From Rheinheimera sp. EpRS3 (GTDB lineage Bacteria; Pseudomonadota; Gammaproteobacteria; Enterobacterales; Alteromonadaceae): a DNA stretch of 64,000 bases. Under the pieces are notes generated by a model. That model saw only the letters and a program-made list of their open reading frames with translations, was not told where the DNA came from and did no database searches. Where the stretch lies: the NCBI RefSeq assembly GCF_001513785.1, contig NZ_LNQS01000008.1:248001-312000 (forward strand), read 5' to 3'. This document shows, in pieces, positions 47,985 to 56,552 of the stretch. A program made the translations under genes and the position numbers. The number at the start of each line of letters is the position of its first letter. Position 1 is the stretch's first letter.

Positions 47985-50771
47985 ATGTTTAAACCTTCGG
48001 TTTTAAGCAGTGCTGTCGCCATGGCGATAACATTGTCTGCCCATCCGTTATACGCTCAGCAAAGCAGTGACGACACCACAGTATCGCCAGATGAGGTTGA
48101 AGTTATTCTGGTAAAAGGCATTCGTGGTAGCCTGGCCCGTTCAGTTGATCTGAAGCGGGAAAATATGCAAATCGTCGATTCAATTATCTCGGAAGATATC
48201 GGCAAATTTCCAGACAATAACGTGGTGGAAGCCCTGCAACGTTTATCTGGGGTACAGGTAACAGACCGCGGTGCCGGTGAAGTTAGTACCGTATCTATCC
48301 GCGGCTTAAATGACGTGACCACCACCGTAAACGGCCGCAATATTTTTACTGCTTCAGGCCGCTCAGTGGCACTGGCAGATATTCCCGCCAGCTTGCTAAA
48401 CCGGGTAGATGTGTATAAAACCCGTTCAGCCAGCCTGATAGAAACCGGTATTGCCGGCCAGATTGATATTCATACCCAGCGCCCGTTTGATTTTGACACC
48501 AGCAAGCTGGTGGTAGCCGGGCGCGGTATTCACTCAGATCAAGCCGATAAAACTGACCCGAATATCAGCGCTTTATTCAGCAATAACTGGGATATTGGCA
48601 ATAGCCGCTTTGGCGCGCTGATTAACCTGTCTTATGCGGAAACGCATTATCGCGATCAAAGCGTTACTGCCGGCGCTATGATGCCGTTTGCCACCAATAA
48701 TCCACCGGCAGGCTTTGCACCTTACGAAATTATCCGCAGCACCGATGGCCGGGCCTCGGAAAACCCAATTTGGCAACCGGGCTTAGAAGCTGGTTTACCC
48801 TTTGCACCTGGCTCTACCTTTGATGTGAATGGCGTACCTACCGAATATTTACTGTCGCGCGATGCTGTGTTTGCCAGCGATCTGACCGGTAAACGCGAAC
48901 GCCCGGCAGTAAACGTGGCTTTTCAGTTTGCGCCGAACGATACCTCTGAGTACATCTTTGAAGCGTTTTATAACGGCTTTCGCAACGAATCTTATAACTC
49001 GTTGTTGTTTTCGTTTGTCGATTGGTGGGGCAACTTAGGCGACAATCCGGACATTAGCCTGTTCGAAGGCACTAATATTATTAAATCCCGCACTGTTGGC
49101 GCACCTTACATGTTTACCAGCGGTGACTTAAGTACCGGTAAAACAGACAGCTATGTGTATGCGCTGGGCGGAAAATGGCTGATTGGTGACAACCTGCAAT
49201 TGCGCTCTGAAGTGGTGTATCAGGACACCCAGTACGACGAAAGCTTTTTTGCTATGCGTACTGAGCGGGTAGCAGACAGCATTAGTGTTGATTTTAATAG
49301 TGGCAACGGTATTCCATCATTTAGTTTTGGCCCTGCGACAGATTTAACCGCCCCGGACCAATGGGCCATGGCCCAGCTTTATGATCAGGCCTATAGCCGT
49401 GGTGGTGATGCACTAACCTTTACCTTAGATGCCGACTACATGCTGAATAAGAGTATTATTACCAATATCAGCTTTGGTGGCCGTTATGACAAACGCAAAG
49501 CCTCCGAAGCTCAGCTGCTGCAAGATACCGGCTTGTGTAACTCAGGCACTGCCGCCTGTCAGTTGGCCAGCTATGAAGGATTGCTTAACGTAAATAATGG
49601 CTTCTTTGATGGCGAATCGGATGTGCCTACCTCGTGGTTATCTGCCAATGGTTATTACATTCGCGACAATGCCGATATGTTCCGCACTATTTACAACACT
49701 GAAACCGGCTCGAGCCTGGCTGTGGGTGATCAGCGCATATTAGCGCAAACTTTCGAAGTTACCGAAACAACCACCGCACTGTATGCGCAGGCAGATTTCG
49801 AAACTGAACTTGGCGGGCGTTTGTTCGATGGCCAGTTTGGCTTGCGCTATGTAGATGTTGACACCGACATGGCGTTTGCTGGCAATGCAGCGTCAACCGG
49901 CGCCAGCAAGGTGCTGCCCAGCCTGATGCTGCGCTATAACCTGACCGACGATTTACTGGCGCGCTTCAGCTATGGTGAAACGCTGCGTCGCCCGGGCTTT
50001 GCCCAGCTAAACCCAACCATCAACTATGTGCGCGATGTCACCAATATTGGTTATGGCACAGCAACCGGCGGTAACCCTGAACTTGAACCGACTGAATCGA
50101 AAAACTTTGATTTGTCGCTGGAATGGTATTTTGCCGAAGGCAGCACCCTGTATGCCACAGCCTTTAAGCGCGAGATAGAAGGCTTTGTGGTCGATTTTCG
50201 CCGCCGGGTAATCCACGATGATGGCGAGGGCGAATACCCTTATATCCTGAACCAGCCGGATAATGCTTCAAACGGTAAACTGGATGGCTATGAACTAGGC
50301 GTGGTGTACTTCCCGAAAGGCTTACCGGATTTACTGGACGGTATTGGCGTGCAGGCCAGTTACACCATACTGGATTCGTCGCAGGATATTCCGATCACCA
50401 ACAGCGAAGGTACGGTAGTTGGCACCGATACCACACCATTATTCGGCGTATCGGATTCATCTTACAGCGTGGTATTGGCTTATGAGAAAGAACGCTTCGA
50501 TATGCGGTTATCGTATGTCTGGCGCGAAGACTTCCTGAATAACTATGAAGCAGCGCAGTTTGCCAACCCGCTGGGTATATACCGTAACCCGGAAAAAAGC
50601 CTAGATTTTCAGTTAAGTTACAACGTTACCGACAACCTGATGGTAACGTTTGATGCCACTAACCTGACTAACGAAATTTTCCAAAGTTACTATGAGTATC
50701 CGTCAACGCATAACTTTGGTTCTTCGCTGTTTAGCAGAACCTTTGCGCTGGGGTTCCGTTACAGCCTTTAA
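47985..50771 (+). CDS. TonB-dependent receptor, probable arabinan oligosaccharide importer
   Basis: I use ATG 47985 because GGGGAG then lies eight bases upstream and the product opens with a signal peptide (MFKPSVLSSAVAMAITLSAH). The 928 residues contain a TonB-box-like VEVILVKGIRG, a plug domain (PDNNVVEALQRLSGVQVT, VSIRGLN) and a long beta-barrel ending RTFALGFRYSL. The plug resembles the large carbohydrate-type receptor family of Alteromonadales. Its neighbours all act on arabinan, so oligo-arabinosides are the likely cargo. Confidence 0.88.
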   Translation: MFKPSVLSSAVAMAITLSAHPLYAQQSSDDTTVSPDEVEVILVKGIRGSLARSVDLKRENMQIVDSIISEDIGKFPDNNVVEALQRLSGVQVTDRGAGEVSTVSIRGLNDVTTTVNGRNIFTASGRSVALADIPASLLNRVDVYKTRSASLIETGIAGQIDIHTQRPFDFDTSKLVVAGRGIHSDQADKTDPNISALFSNNWDIGNSRFGALINLSYAETHYRDQSVTAGAMMPFATNNPPAGFAPYEIIRSTDGRASENPIWQPGLEAGLPFAPGSTFDVNGVPTEYLLSRDAVFASDLTGKRERPAVNVAFQFAPNDTSEYIFEAFYNGFRNESYNSLLFSFVDWWGNLGDNPDISLFEGTNIIKSRTVGAPYMFTSGDLSTGKTDSYVYALGGKWLIGDNLQLRSEVVYQDTQYDESFFAMRTERVADSISVDFNSGNGIPSFSFGPATDLTAPDQWAMAQLYDQAYSRGGDALTFTLDADYMLNKSIITNISFGGRYDKRKASEAQLLQDTGLCNSGTAACQLASYEGLLNVNNGFFDGESDVPTSWLSANGYYIRDNADMFRTIYNTETGSSLAVGDQRILAQTFEVTETTTALYAQADFETELGGRLFDGQFGLRYVDVDTDMAFAGNAASTGASKVLPSLMLRYNLTDDLLARFSYGETLRRPGFAQLNPTINYVRDVTNIGYGTATGGNPELEPTESKNFDLSLEWYFAEGSTLYATAFKREIEGFVVDFRRRVIHDDGEGEYPYILNQPDNASNGKLDGYELGVVYFPKGLPDLLDGIGVQASYTILDSSQDIPITNSEGTVVGTDTTPLFGVSDSSYSVVLAYEKERFDMRLSYVWREDFLNNYEAAQFANPLGIYRNPEKSLDFQLSYNVTDNLMVTFDATNLTNEIFQSYYEYPSTHNFGSSLFSRTFALGFRYSL

Positions 50772-50790
50772 CAGTACAAAGCGATAACGC

Positions 50791-50817
50791 AAAAGCCCCT
50801 GACTTCAGGGGCTTTTT
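50791..50817 (+). terminator. Rho-independent terminator of the receptor gene
   Basis: AAAAGCCCCTG (50791-50801) pairs with CAGGGGCTTTT (50806-50816) around ACTT, followed by T. Confidence 0.92.
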
Positions 50818-50847
50818 AATTTCTGCAGAGTAACTTCCGGGTATTGT

Positions 50848-50961
50848 TCAGTTATACCCCAGCTCAGCCTGCTTCTCCAGTTCAGCGTCTGGCTCTGCTG
50901 GTGGGCACTGTGCCTCAGATGCAGCCACTGCCGAAGCGTCAGATATAGGTAAAGATGTCAT
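50848..50961 (-). CDS. 37-residue acidic peptide gene of unknown function
   Basis: The frame begins MTSLPISDASAVAASEAQCP and ends with an acidic helix-like tail and GYN. AGGTGAT lies six bases before the ATG at 50961, a good ribosome site. It has one Cys and no membrane segment. It is isolated between the receptor terminator and a GH43 gene. A regulatory or modified peptide is possible, but nothing proves it is translated. Confidence 0.4.
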   Translation of the reverse strand: MTSLPISDASAVAASEAQCPPAEPDAELEKQAELGYN

Positions 50962-51029
50962 GTTTATCACCTGTAATCGTTTATACAGTAGCAGCAGAAA
51001 CAACGCAGGCTCTGCTGCTGGGCTAATCG

Positions 51030-52883
51030 TCAGTTAATGGCGCGAATATGAAAGCGCTGGCAGAAACTGTCTGCGGCCAGCGGCGCTTGTTTCAGTTCGC
51101 TATCATCGGCCAGCGCACAGGCCGGTACTTCCAACACCGCTTTGCTATGCGCCGACACTAACCGCATACTGCCGTACGCATTGGGTTGCAATAACCAGTG
51201 GCTGGCTTTGGCATCGCAGGCGGCCATCACCACCGGCGCACCAGCCGCCAGAGATTCAGCCTGTACCGCCAGGCATAGATTATTGCCACTGCCATTTCGC
51301 AACTGCAAAGTACCCTGCTCTGTCTGGCTAAACTTCCAGTGCTGATCGGGCCGGTTTTGCCAGCCTGTCTGGCTCACTTTTACCGCGCCAGCAGGCTGCC
51401 CGGCGGCAACTGATAACACCTTACCACTTTGGCTGCTGCTGATAGCCACCTTACCGGCCGGCAGTAATTGCCAGTCGCTGCACCCTTGCTCGGCGTTACA
51501 ACCTGGTATTTGCAACGCCGTATCACCGGCTTTATTGATTAATTGCCAGGCAGCTGAATCCGTTGCCGCAAAACGCCACTGCTGGCGCACTTTATTGCGC
51601 CATGGCCCGGCTTCAGCCGCACCATCAAGCCCAAGGCCGATATACTGGCCCTGCTGTGTCACCAGCCGGTAATATTCGCCTATGGTCGGGTCTACTTTTA
51701 AGGCGCTCTGTGCAGAGCAATTAACAGCCGCCGGTGCACCATCCACCACGCTCAGGCATTGGCCCTGGCCATTACGCAGTAACCAGTCAGCCCCTTGCGG
51801 CACTGCCGTTATCGGGCCGTTTTCACCGGACGGTGCAGCCATTACCTGGCCTTCTGGTACCGGCTGGCCAAAATTTGGTGTGCCGTCATCATGCCAGCTA
51901 AACGGCTGTGCCCGTAACGAGCGGGTCGCACTGCAGCCATCGGTTTCTTTATTGTTACCATGGTAAACCAGCCAGTCTTCTTTATTGTCCGGCGATTTAA
52001 AAAAGCCGTTATGGCCAGGGCCATAAACGCCATTAGCGCGTTCAAATACCGGTTTATCGTATTTTTTCCAGTCTGCAGGATTCAACGGGTCGTCGCCGGT
52101 CAGTTCCAGCAAACCCAGTTTGTAATCCGGCGTATCGCAAAAGCTGGCTGAATACACCACAAAGGTGCGACCGTTACGTTTTAACACTTCTGCGCCTTCA
52201 TTCACTTTACGGCCGGATATTTCCCACGGCAGCTCTGGCCTGGACAGCACTACTCTGGGCCCGGTAATGGTCCAGGGGTTAACCATTTCGGCAATCCAGT
52301 TCAGTTGCTCATCGCCCTGCCATTCTGACCATAACAGATATAATTTGCCGTTGTGCTGCAGATAATTACCGTCAATATTCCAGCTATCCGGCATCGGTGA
52401 GCCTTTAAACTGATAAGGCCCCATAGGATCATCACCGGCGCTTTCCAGTACCGACAAATGCTGGCCATCGAGGTTTTCCTGCTTGCCAGAGGTAAACATC
52501 ATGTACCAGCGATAACCATCCGGCCCTTTAAGCCGGTGAAACTCATAAGCCCAGAAGTTACAACAGCGGGCCGGATCGGTTTCAGACCAAAGGTAAACCG
52601 GCGTTGCCTCTGCCAGCGCGGCCAGCGTGGGTGCTTTGCGCATCACTAACTGCGAGGTCCAGGTGGTGGTGGTCAGGTAATAATTGCCGTCAAAATATTC
52701 CAGCCAGGGATCGGCGCCATTGTTATACAGTGGGTTGGTAAAGCTCTGGCCTTCATAGGCATCACTGACCATGCTATTGCTGGCATCCGCTGTCTGATTA
52801 AGCGATTGCTGGCAGCCACTTAGTGACAGCACTATGGCGCTGGCCAGTAACGCCGGCTTAAGTATTGGTTTAATATTATGCAT
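51030..52883 (-). CDS. GH43 arabinofuranosidase lipoprotein with C-terminal trefoil-like domains
   Basis: The 617 residues open with a lipoprotein signal (lipobox LSLSGC). The five-bladed propeller (about 48-350) shows the base Asp in NGADPW and the acid Glu in KVNEGAEVLKR, the same NEGxxVLKR block as two other GH43 proteins here. Residues about 360-617 contain ricin/CBM13-like repeats (QGQCLSVVDG, NLCLAVQAESL, QHWKF). It probably trims arabinose side chains or ends on the membrane surface. GGGGA lies before the ATG. Confidence 0.85.
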   Translation of the reverse strand: MHNIKPILKPALLASAIVLSLSGCQQSLNQTADASNSMVSDAYEGQSFTNPLYNNGADPWLEYFDGNYYLTTTTWTSQLVMRKAPTLAALAEATPVYLWSETDPARCCNFWAYEFHRLKGPDGYRWYMMFTSGKQENLDGQHLSVLESAGDDPMGPYQFKGSPMPDSWNIDGNYLQHNGKLYLLWSEWQGDEQLNWIAEMVNPWTITGPRVVLSRPELPWEISGRKVNEGAEVLKRNGRTFVVYSASFCDTPDYKLGLLELTGDDPLNPADWKKYDKPVFERANGVYGPGHNGFFKSPDNKEDWLVYHGNNKETDGCSATRSLRAQPFSWHDDGTPNFGQPVPEGQVMAAPSGENGPITAVPQGADWLLRNGQGQCLSVVDGAPAAVNCSAQSALKVDPTIGEYYRLVTQQGQYIGLGLDGAAEAGPWRNKVRQQWRFAATDSAAWQLINKAGDTALQIPGCNAEQGCSDWQLLPAGKVAISSSQSGKVLSVAAGQPAGAVKVSQTGWQNRPDQHWKFSQTEQGTLQLRNGSGNNLCLAVQAESLAAGAPVVMAACDAKASHWLLQPNAYGSMRLVSAHSKAVLEVPACALADDSELKQAPLAADSFCQRFHIRAIN

Positions 52884-52920
52884 CTTCTATCCCCGTTTTT
52901 TGTTTGTCGCTTTATCCGCG

Positions 52921-53994
52921 CTATTTTTGCTCTGCTGGCAGTAATACGCTGCGATAGTCATTCAGCACGCTGTCACTCAGCAGTGGCCATTTGGCGTCAT
53001 CCCAGCTCATTTCGGCTATTTTTAGTTTTTGTAAGCCATTGTCGGCCGCTTCATAGGCATGAAACACCAGATAGTCTTTACCATTGAAGGTGTAGGCACT
53101 GTTATGGCCCAGGCCGGGCCAGTCGCGGTTGCCTTTAAGTAGCACAGTGCCGCCGCCCTCATTTAGCGACTTACCGTCTTTATCCAGATAGGGGCCGGTA
53201 ACATTTTTTGCGCGACCAACAACCAGATGATAGGTACTGTCGGCACCACGGCAGCATTTACCGTACGAGACAAACAGATAGTAATAACCATGCTGTTTAA
53301 AGATAAAAGGCGCTTCCAGCTCGCCCGGGCCAGGCTCGGCGTCATCAATAAAGGCCGGGCGCTGTGCTTTGGCAATGGTATGCCACTGCTGCGGCTGTGC
53401 CAGCGATACTAAGTCATCTGCCAGTTTTACCAGCTTTAAGCCGCTCCAGAATGAACCAAAGCTCATCCAGATATCGCCGTTATCATCGGCAATAATATTC
53501 GGATCTATCGCGTTCCATAAATCGCGCTGCGGCACTGATTGCAGCACTATGCCTTTATCCTGCCACTGGTAATCCGGGCTGCTTTTATCCAGCGTATTAT
53601 TAACAGTAACACCAATGGCCGAGGTGTTTTTGCCAAAGGCCGACACTGAGTAATACAAATAAAACTTACCGTTGTGCTGATAAATATCCGGCGCCCAGAT
53701 ATGGCCATCAAAGCTTGGCGCCACCTGCTTAGCCCACTGTGGTTCATCAGCAAATACGCGGCCGGCCAGTTGCCACTGCAGCATATCGTCGGAGTGATAA
53801 TAGGTAATACCCGGCCCGGTACTGAATAAATAGAAGCGGCCATCTTGCTGTGCCATCACCGGATCATGGATACTGAGTTGTGGCAGTGTGTGTTGTTCAT
53901 CTGCGCAGGCGGTTTGCCCGGTTAATAACAAGGCCAGCGCTGAAACCCTGCCCATGCCAGCCAGCCATTTTGTTGTCGTTACCCCGTTTAACAT
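52921..53994 (-). CDS. GH43 endo-1,5-alpha-L-arabinanase, secreted
   Basis: The 357-residue enzyme has a signal peptide (cleavage near TACA) and a single GH43 propeller. The three catalytic acids are visible in SIHDPV, NAIDPN and ELEAPF. Length and motifs resemble Cellvibrio Arb43A-type endo-arabinanases that cut linear alpha-1,5-arabinan. It is followed after 37 bases by the lipoprotein GH43, and its upstream region holds the shared TATTGTATTACT motif. Confidence 0.88.
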   Translation of the reverse strand: MLNGVTTTKWLAGMGRVSALALLLTGQTACADEQHTLPQLSIHDPVMAQQDGRFYLFSTGPGITYYHSDDMLQWQLAGRVFADEPQWAKQVAPSFDGHIWAPDIYQHNGKFYLYYSVSAFGKNTSAIGVTVNNTLDKSSPDYQWQDKGIVLQSVPQRDLWNAIDPNIIADDNGDIWMSFGSFWSGLKLVKLADDLVSLAQPQQWHTIAKAQRPAFIDDAEPGPGELEAPFIFKQHGYYYLFVSYGKCCRGADSTYHLVVGRAKNVTGPYLDKDGKSLNEGGGTVLLKGNRDWPGLGHNSAYTFNGKDYLVFHAYEAADNGLQKLKIAEMSWDDAKWPLLSDSVLNDYRSVLLPAEQK

Positions 53995-54054
53995 CTACGC
54001 CTCCTTAAGGCTGCAGACCCCACCCTCTCTAGGGGTAGATATCTGCTTTCATTT

Positions 54055-54073
54055 TAGTAGTATTGTATTACTA
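54055..54073. promoter_or_regulatory. Candidate arabinan-locus operator, copy 1
   Basis: TAGTA-GTATTGTAT-TACTA is an inverted repeat in the gap between the divergent endo-arabinanase and GPH transporter genes. It matches the copy at 60628-60646 in 16 of 19 positions, including 12 in a row. Confidence 0.6.
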
Positions 54074-54218
54074 TTTATCATATATTATTCGACAGTGCAA
54101 AACTCAACCAGCCAAACTGTGGCAGTTTTGCGAATAAAAAATATAAAAAACCGGTGCTACGCAGGAATAATCACAGGCTTGAACCTGCCGCATAGTACCG
54201 GGAACGACAGGGAACTTT

Positions 54219-55571
54219 ATGCAAACTCACAAACTTTCCGTACTGGAGAAAGTCGGCTTTGGTGCCGGCGATATGGCGGTCAACGTGGTGATGTCATCTA
54301 TGATGCTGATTATCACGTTTTTCTACACCGATATTTTTGGCTTAAAGCCAGCCGACTTAGCGGTGCTGTTTTTAGTGGTGCGGCTGGTTGATGCCGTTAC
54401 CGATCCGCTAATGGGCATAATTACCGACCGTTTTACTACCCGCTGGGGCCGCTACCGGCCCTACTTCTTGTTTTTAGCGGTACCCTTTGGTATTGCGGTA
54501 TATCTTACTTTCAGTACCCCCGACTGGGATTACAACAGTAAACTGGTGTGGGCCTATGCTACCTATATTCTGGTCACGGTCATTTTTACTGCGGTGACCA
54601 TTCCGTATATCTCTATTATTGGCGTACTAACAGATAACCCGAAAGAGCGCTTATCCGCCAACGGCTACCGGTTATTTTTTGCCAAAATTGCGGCTTTTCT
54701 GGTGACTATTATTGTGCCTATTCTGGCAAAGCACTGGGGCGGAGAAAACCTGGCCGGCGGCTATCAGTCGGCGATGGGAGTGATGGCATTAATGGCAACG
54801 CTGCTGTTTTTATTCTGTTTTTTCACCACTACCGAACGTATCCAGCACACCGTAGAAACGCTGCCGTTTTTGCAGCAGCTAAAATACCTGCTGAAAAATG
54901 ATCAATGGCTGGTGCTGTGCGCGGTGTGCGTTACCGGCACTATCGGCTATGTGGTGCGTGGCTCTGTCGCCGCTTACTACGCCAAATATTATCTTGGTGG
55001 TGACGCCGCTATGCTGTCAGCATTTTTATCCACCGGCGTCGCTGCAGCCATATTAGCCATGGTGGCGTCAACCTGGATCACCAAGCATTACTGCAAAGTA
55101 AAACTGTTCCGCTACAGCCAGATTTTAGTGGCGATATTAAGTGTGCTGCTATATGTACTGGTTAACCCCGGTGATGTGATGCTGGCATTTGTGTTGTATT
55201 TTCTGCTGTCATTTGTCGTCGATTTGCATGCCCCGGTATTCTGGTCGGCTATTCCCGAGGCCGTTGATTACGGCGCAGATAAAACCGGCCAGCGCGTGTC
55301 CGGCCTGGCTTTTGGTGGTATCTCTTTTTGCCAGAAAGCCGGTATGGGCATCGCTGGTTTTATGGTTGGCAGCCTGCTGGCCGGTTTTGACTATGTGCCG
55401 GATCAACCGCAAAGTGCGCTGGCACTGACCGGCATTGCCTTAATGCTGTCGGTTATTCCGGGCGTGTTTCATCTGCTGATGGGCTTGCTGATGTTTCGCT
55501 ATCGCATTACCGATAACTATTACCAACAGCTGGTCGGGAAAACCAGTGTCGTTAAGCCCACTACTATCTGA
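54219..55571 (+). CDS. GPH-family sugar:cation symporter, probable arabinoside transporter
   Basis: The 450-residue, twelve-span protein belongs to the glycoside-pentoside-hexuronide family. It opens LSVLEKVGFGAGDMAVNVVM and has the loop DPLMGIITDRFTTRWGRYRP. GPH members import glycosides with Na+ or H+. AGGGA lies before the ATG. The leaderless GH43 gene follows in 10 bases, so the pair probably imports and then cleaves arabino-oligosaccharides. Confidence 0.88.
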   Translation: MQTHKLSVLEKVGFGAGDMAVNVVMSSMMLIITFFYTDIFGLKPADLAVLFLVVRLVDAVTDPLMGIITDRFTTRWGRYRPYFLFLAVPFGIAVYLTFSTPDWDYNSKLVWAYATYILVTVIFTAVTIPYISIIGVLTDNPKERLSANGYRLFFAKIAAFLVTIIVPILAKHWGGENLAGGYQSAMGVMALMATLLFLFCFFTTTERIQHTVETLPFLQQLKYLLKNDQWLVLCAVCVTGTIGYVVRGSVAAYYAKYYLGGDAAMLSAFLSTGVAAAILAMVASTWITKHYCKVKLFRYSQILVAILSVLLYVLVNPGDVMLAFVLYFLLSFVVDLHAPVFWSAIPEAVDYGADKTGQRVSGLAFGGISFCQKAGMGIAGFMVGSLLAGFDYVPDQPQSALALTGIALMLSVIPGVFHLLMGLLMFRYRITDNYYQQLVGKTSVVKPTTI

Positions 55572-55581
55572 GGAGTTTACT

Positions 55582-56526
55582 GTGAGATTACAGCAGCCAT
55601 TAATTGAACAGCGCGCCGATCCGTGCATTTATAAACACAGTGACGGCTTTTACTATTTTACCGCCTCGGTGCCGGCTTATGACTTAATTGAATTACGCCG
55701 CGCCAGAACAATAAATGAGCTGGCCAGCGCCCCGGCGGTAGCGGTATGGCATAAGCCCGACAGCGGCCCTTACTCTGAGCTGATCTGGGCACCGGAGATC
55801 CATTTTAATCAGGGTGCCTGGTATATTTATTTTGCCGCGGCGCCCAGCCGCGAAATCAAAAATAAGCTGTTCCAGCACCGGATGTATGTACTGCGCTGCA
55901 CTGACGCCAATCCGGTTGGTGGCCAATGGCAGTTTGTCGGCCAGCTCGACAGCGGCATCGACACCTTTTGCCTGGATGCCACCACTTTTAGCCACCATGA
56001 CCAGCTGTACTATGTCTGGGCACAAAAGGATAACGCCATCGAAGGCAACAGCAATTTATATATTGCCACGATGGACACGCCGGATAAATTAAGCGGTGCG
56101 CCGGTTATGCTAAGCAAACCTGAGCTGGAGTGGGAAACGCGCGGTTTTTGGGTTAATGAAGGCCCGGCAGTGCTCAAGCGTAACGGTAAAATCTTTTTAA
56201 CTTACTCAGCCAGTGCCACCAATGAAAACTACTGTATTGGCCTGTTATGGGCCGATGAAAATGCCGACCTGTTAAACCCCGCCAGTTGGCATAAATCACC
56301 ACAGCCGGTATTTCAAAGCTGCTTTGAACATGGTGTTTATGGCCCGGGCCATAACAGCTTTACCGTATCAGAAGATGGCCGGCACGATATGCTGGTATAC
56401 CACGCCCGCACCTATACCGAAATTGTTGGCGACCCGTTATGGGACCCAAACCGCCATACTTATGTTAAAGCCATACGCTGGAATGACAACGGCATGCCGC
56501 TATTTGGCAAAGCGTCAGAGGCGTGA
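55582..56526 (+). CDS. Cytoplasmic GH43 exo-alpha-L-arabinofuranosidase
   Basis: The start is GTG 55582, six bases after GAGGAG, giving 314 residues with no export signal. The propeller shows QRADPCIYK with the base Asp, TFCLDATTF, and VNEGPAVLKR with the acid Glu. It is a close paralogue of the lipoprotein at 60719 (shared ADPxxYK, YFTASVP, WAPE and LLWADENADLL). Absence of a signal places it in the cytoplasm, where it would act on sugars brought in by the adjacent symporter. Confidence 0.88.
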   Translation: MRLQQPLIEQRADPCIYKHSDGFYYFTASVPAYDLIELRRARTINELASAPAVAVWHKPDSGPYSELIWAPEIHFNQGAWYIYFAAAPSREIKNKLFQHRMYVLRCTDANPVGGQWQFVGQLDSGIDTFCLDATTFSHHDQLYYVWAQKDNAIEGNSNLYIATMDTPDKLSGAPVMLSKPELEWETRGFWVNEGPAVLKRNGKIFLTYSASATNENYCIGLLWADENADLLNPASWHKSPQPVFQSCFEHGVYGPGHNSFTVSEDGRHDMLVYHARTYTEIVGDPLWDPNRHTYVKAIRWNDNGMPLFGKASEA

Positions 56527-56552
56527 AGTTTAACCCTGAGTGAGGAAGCAAG

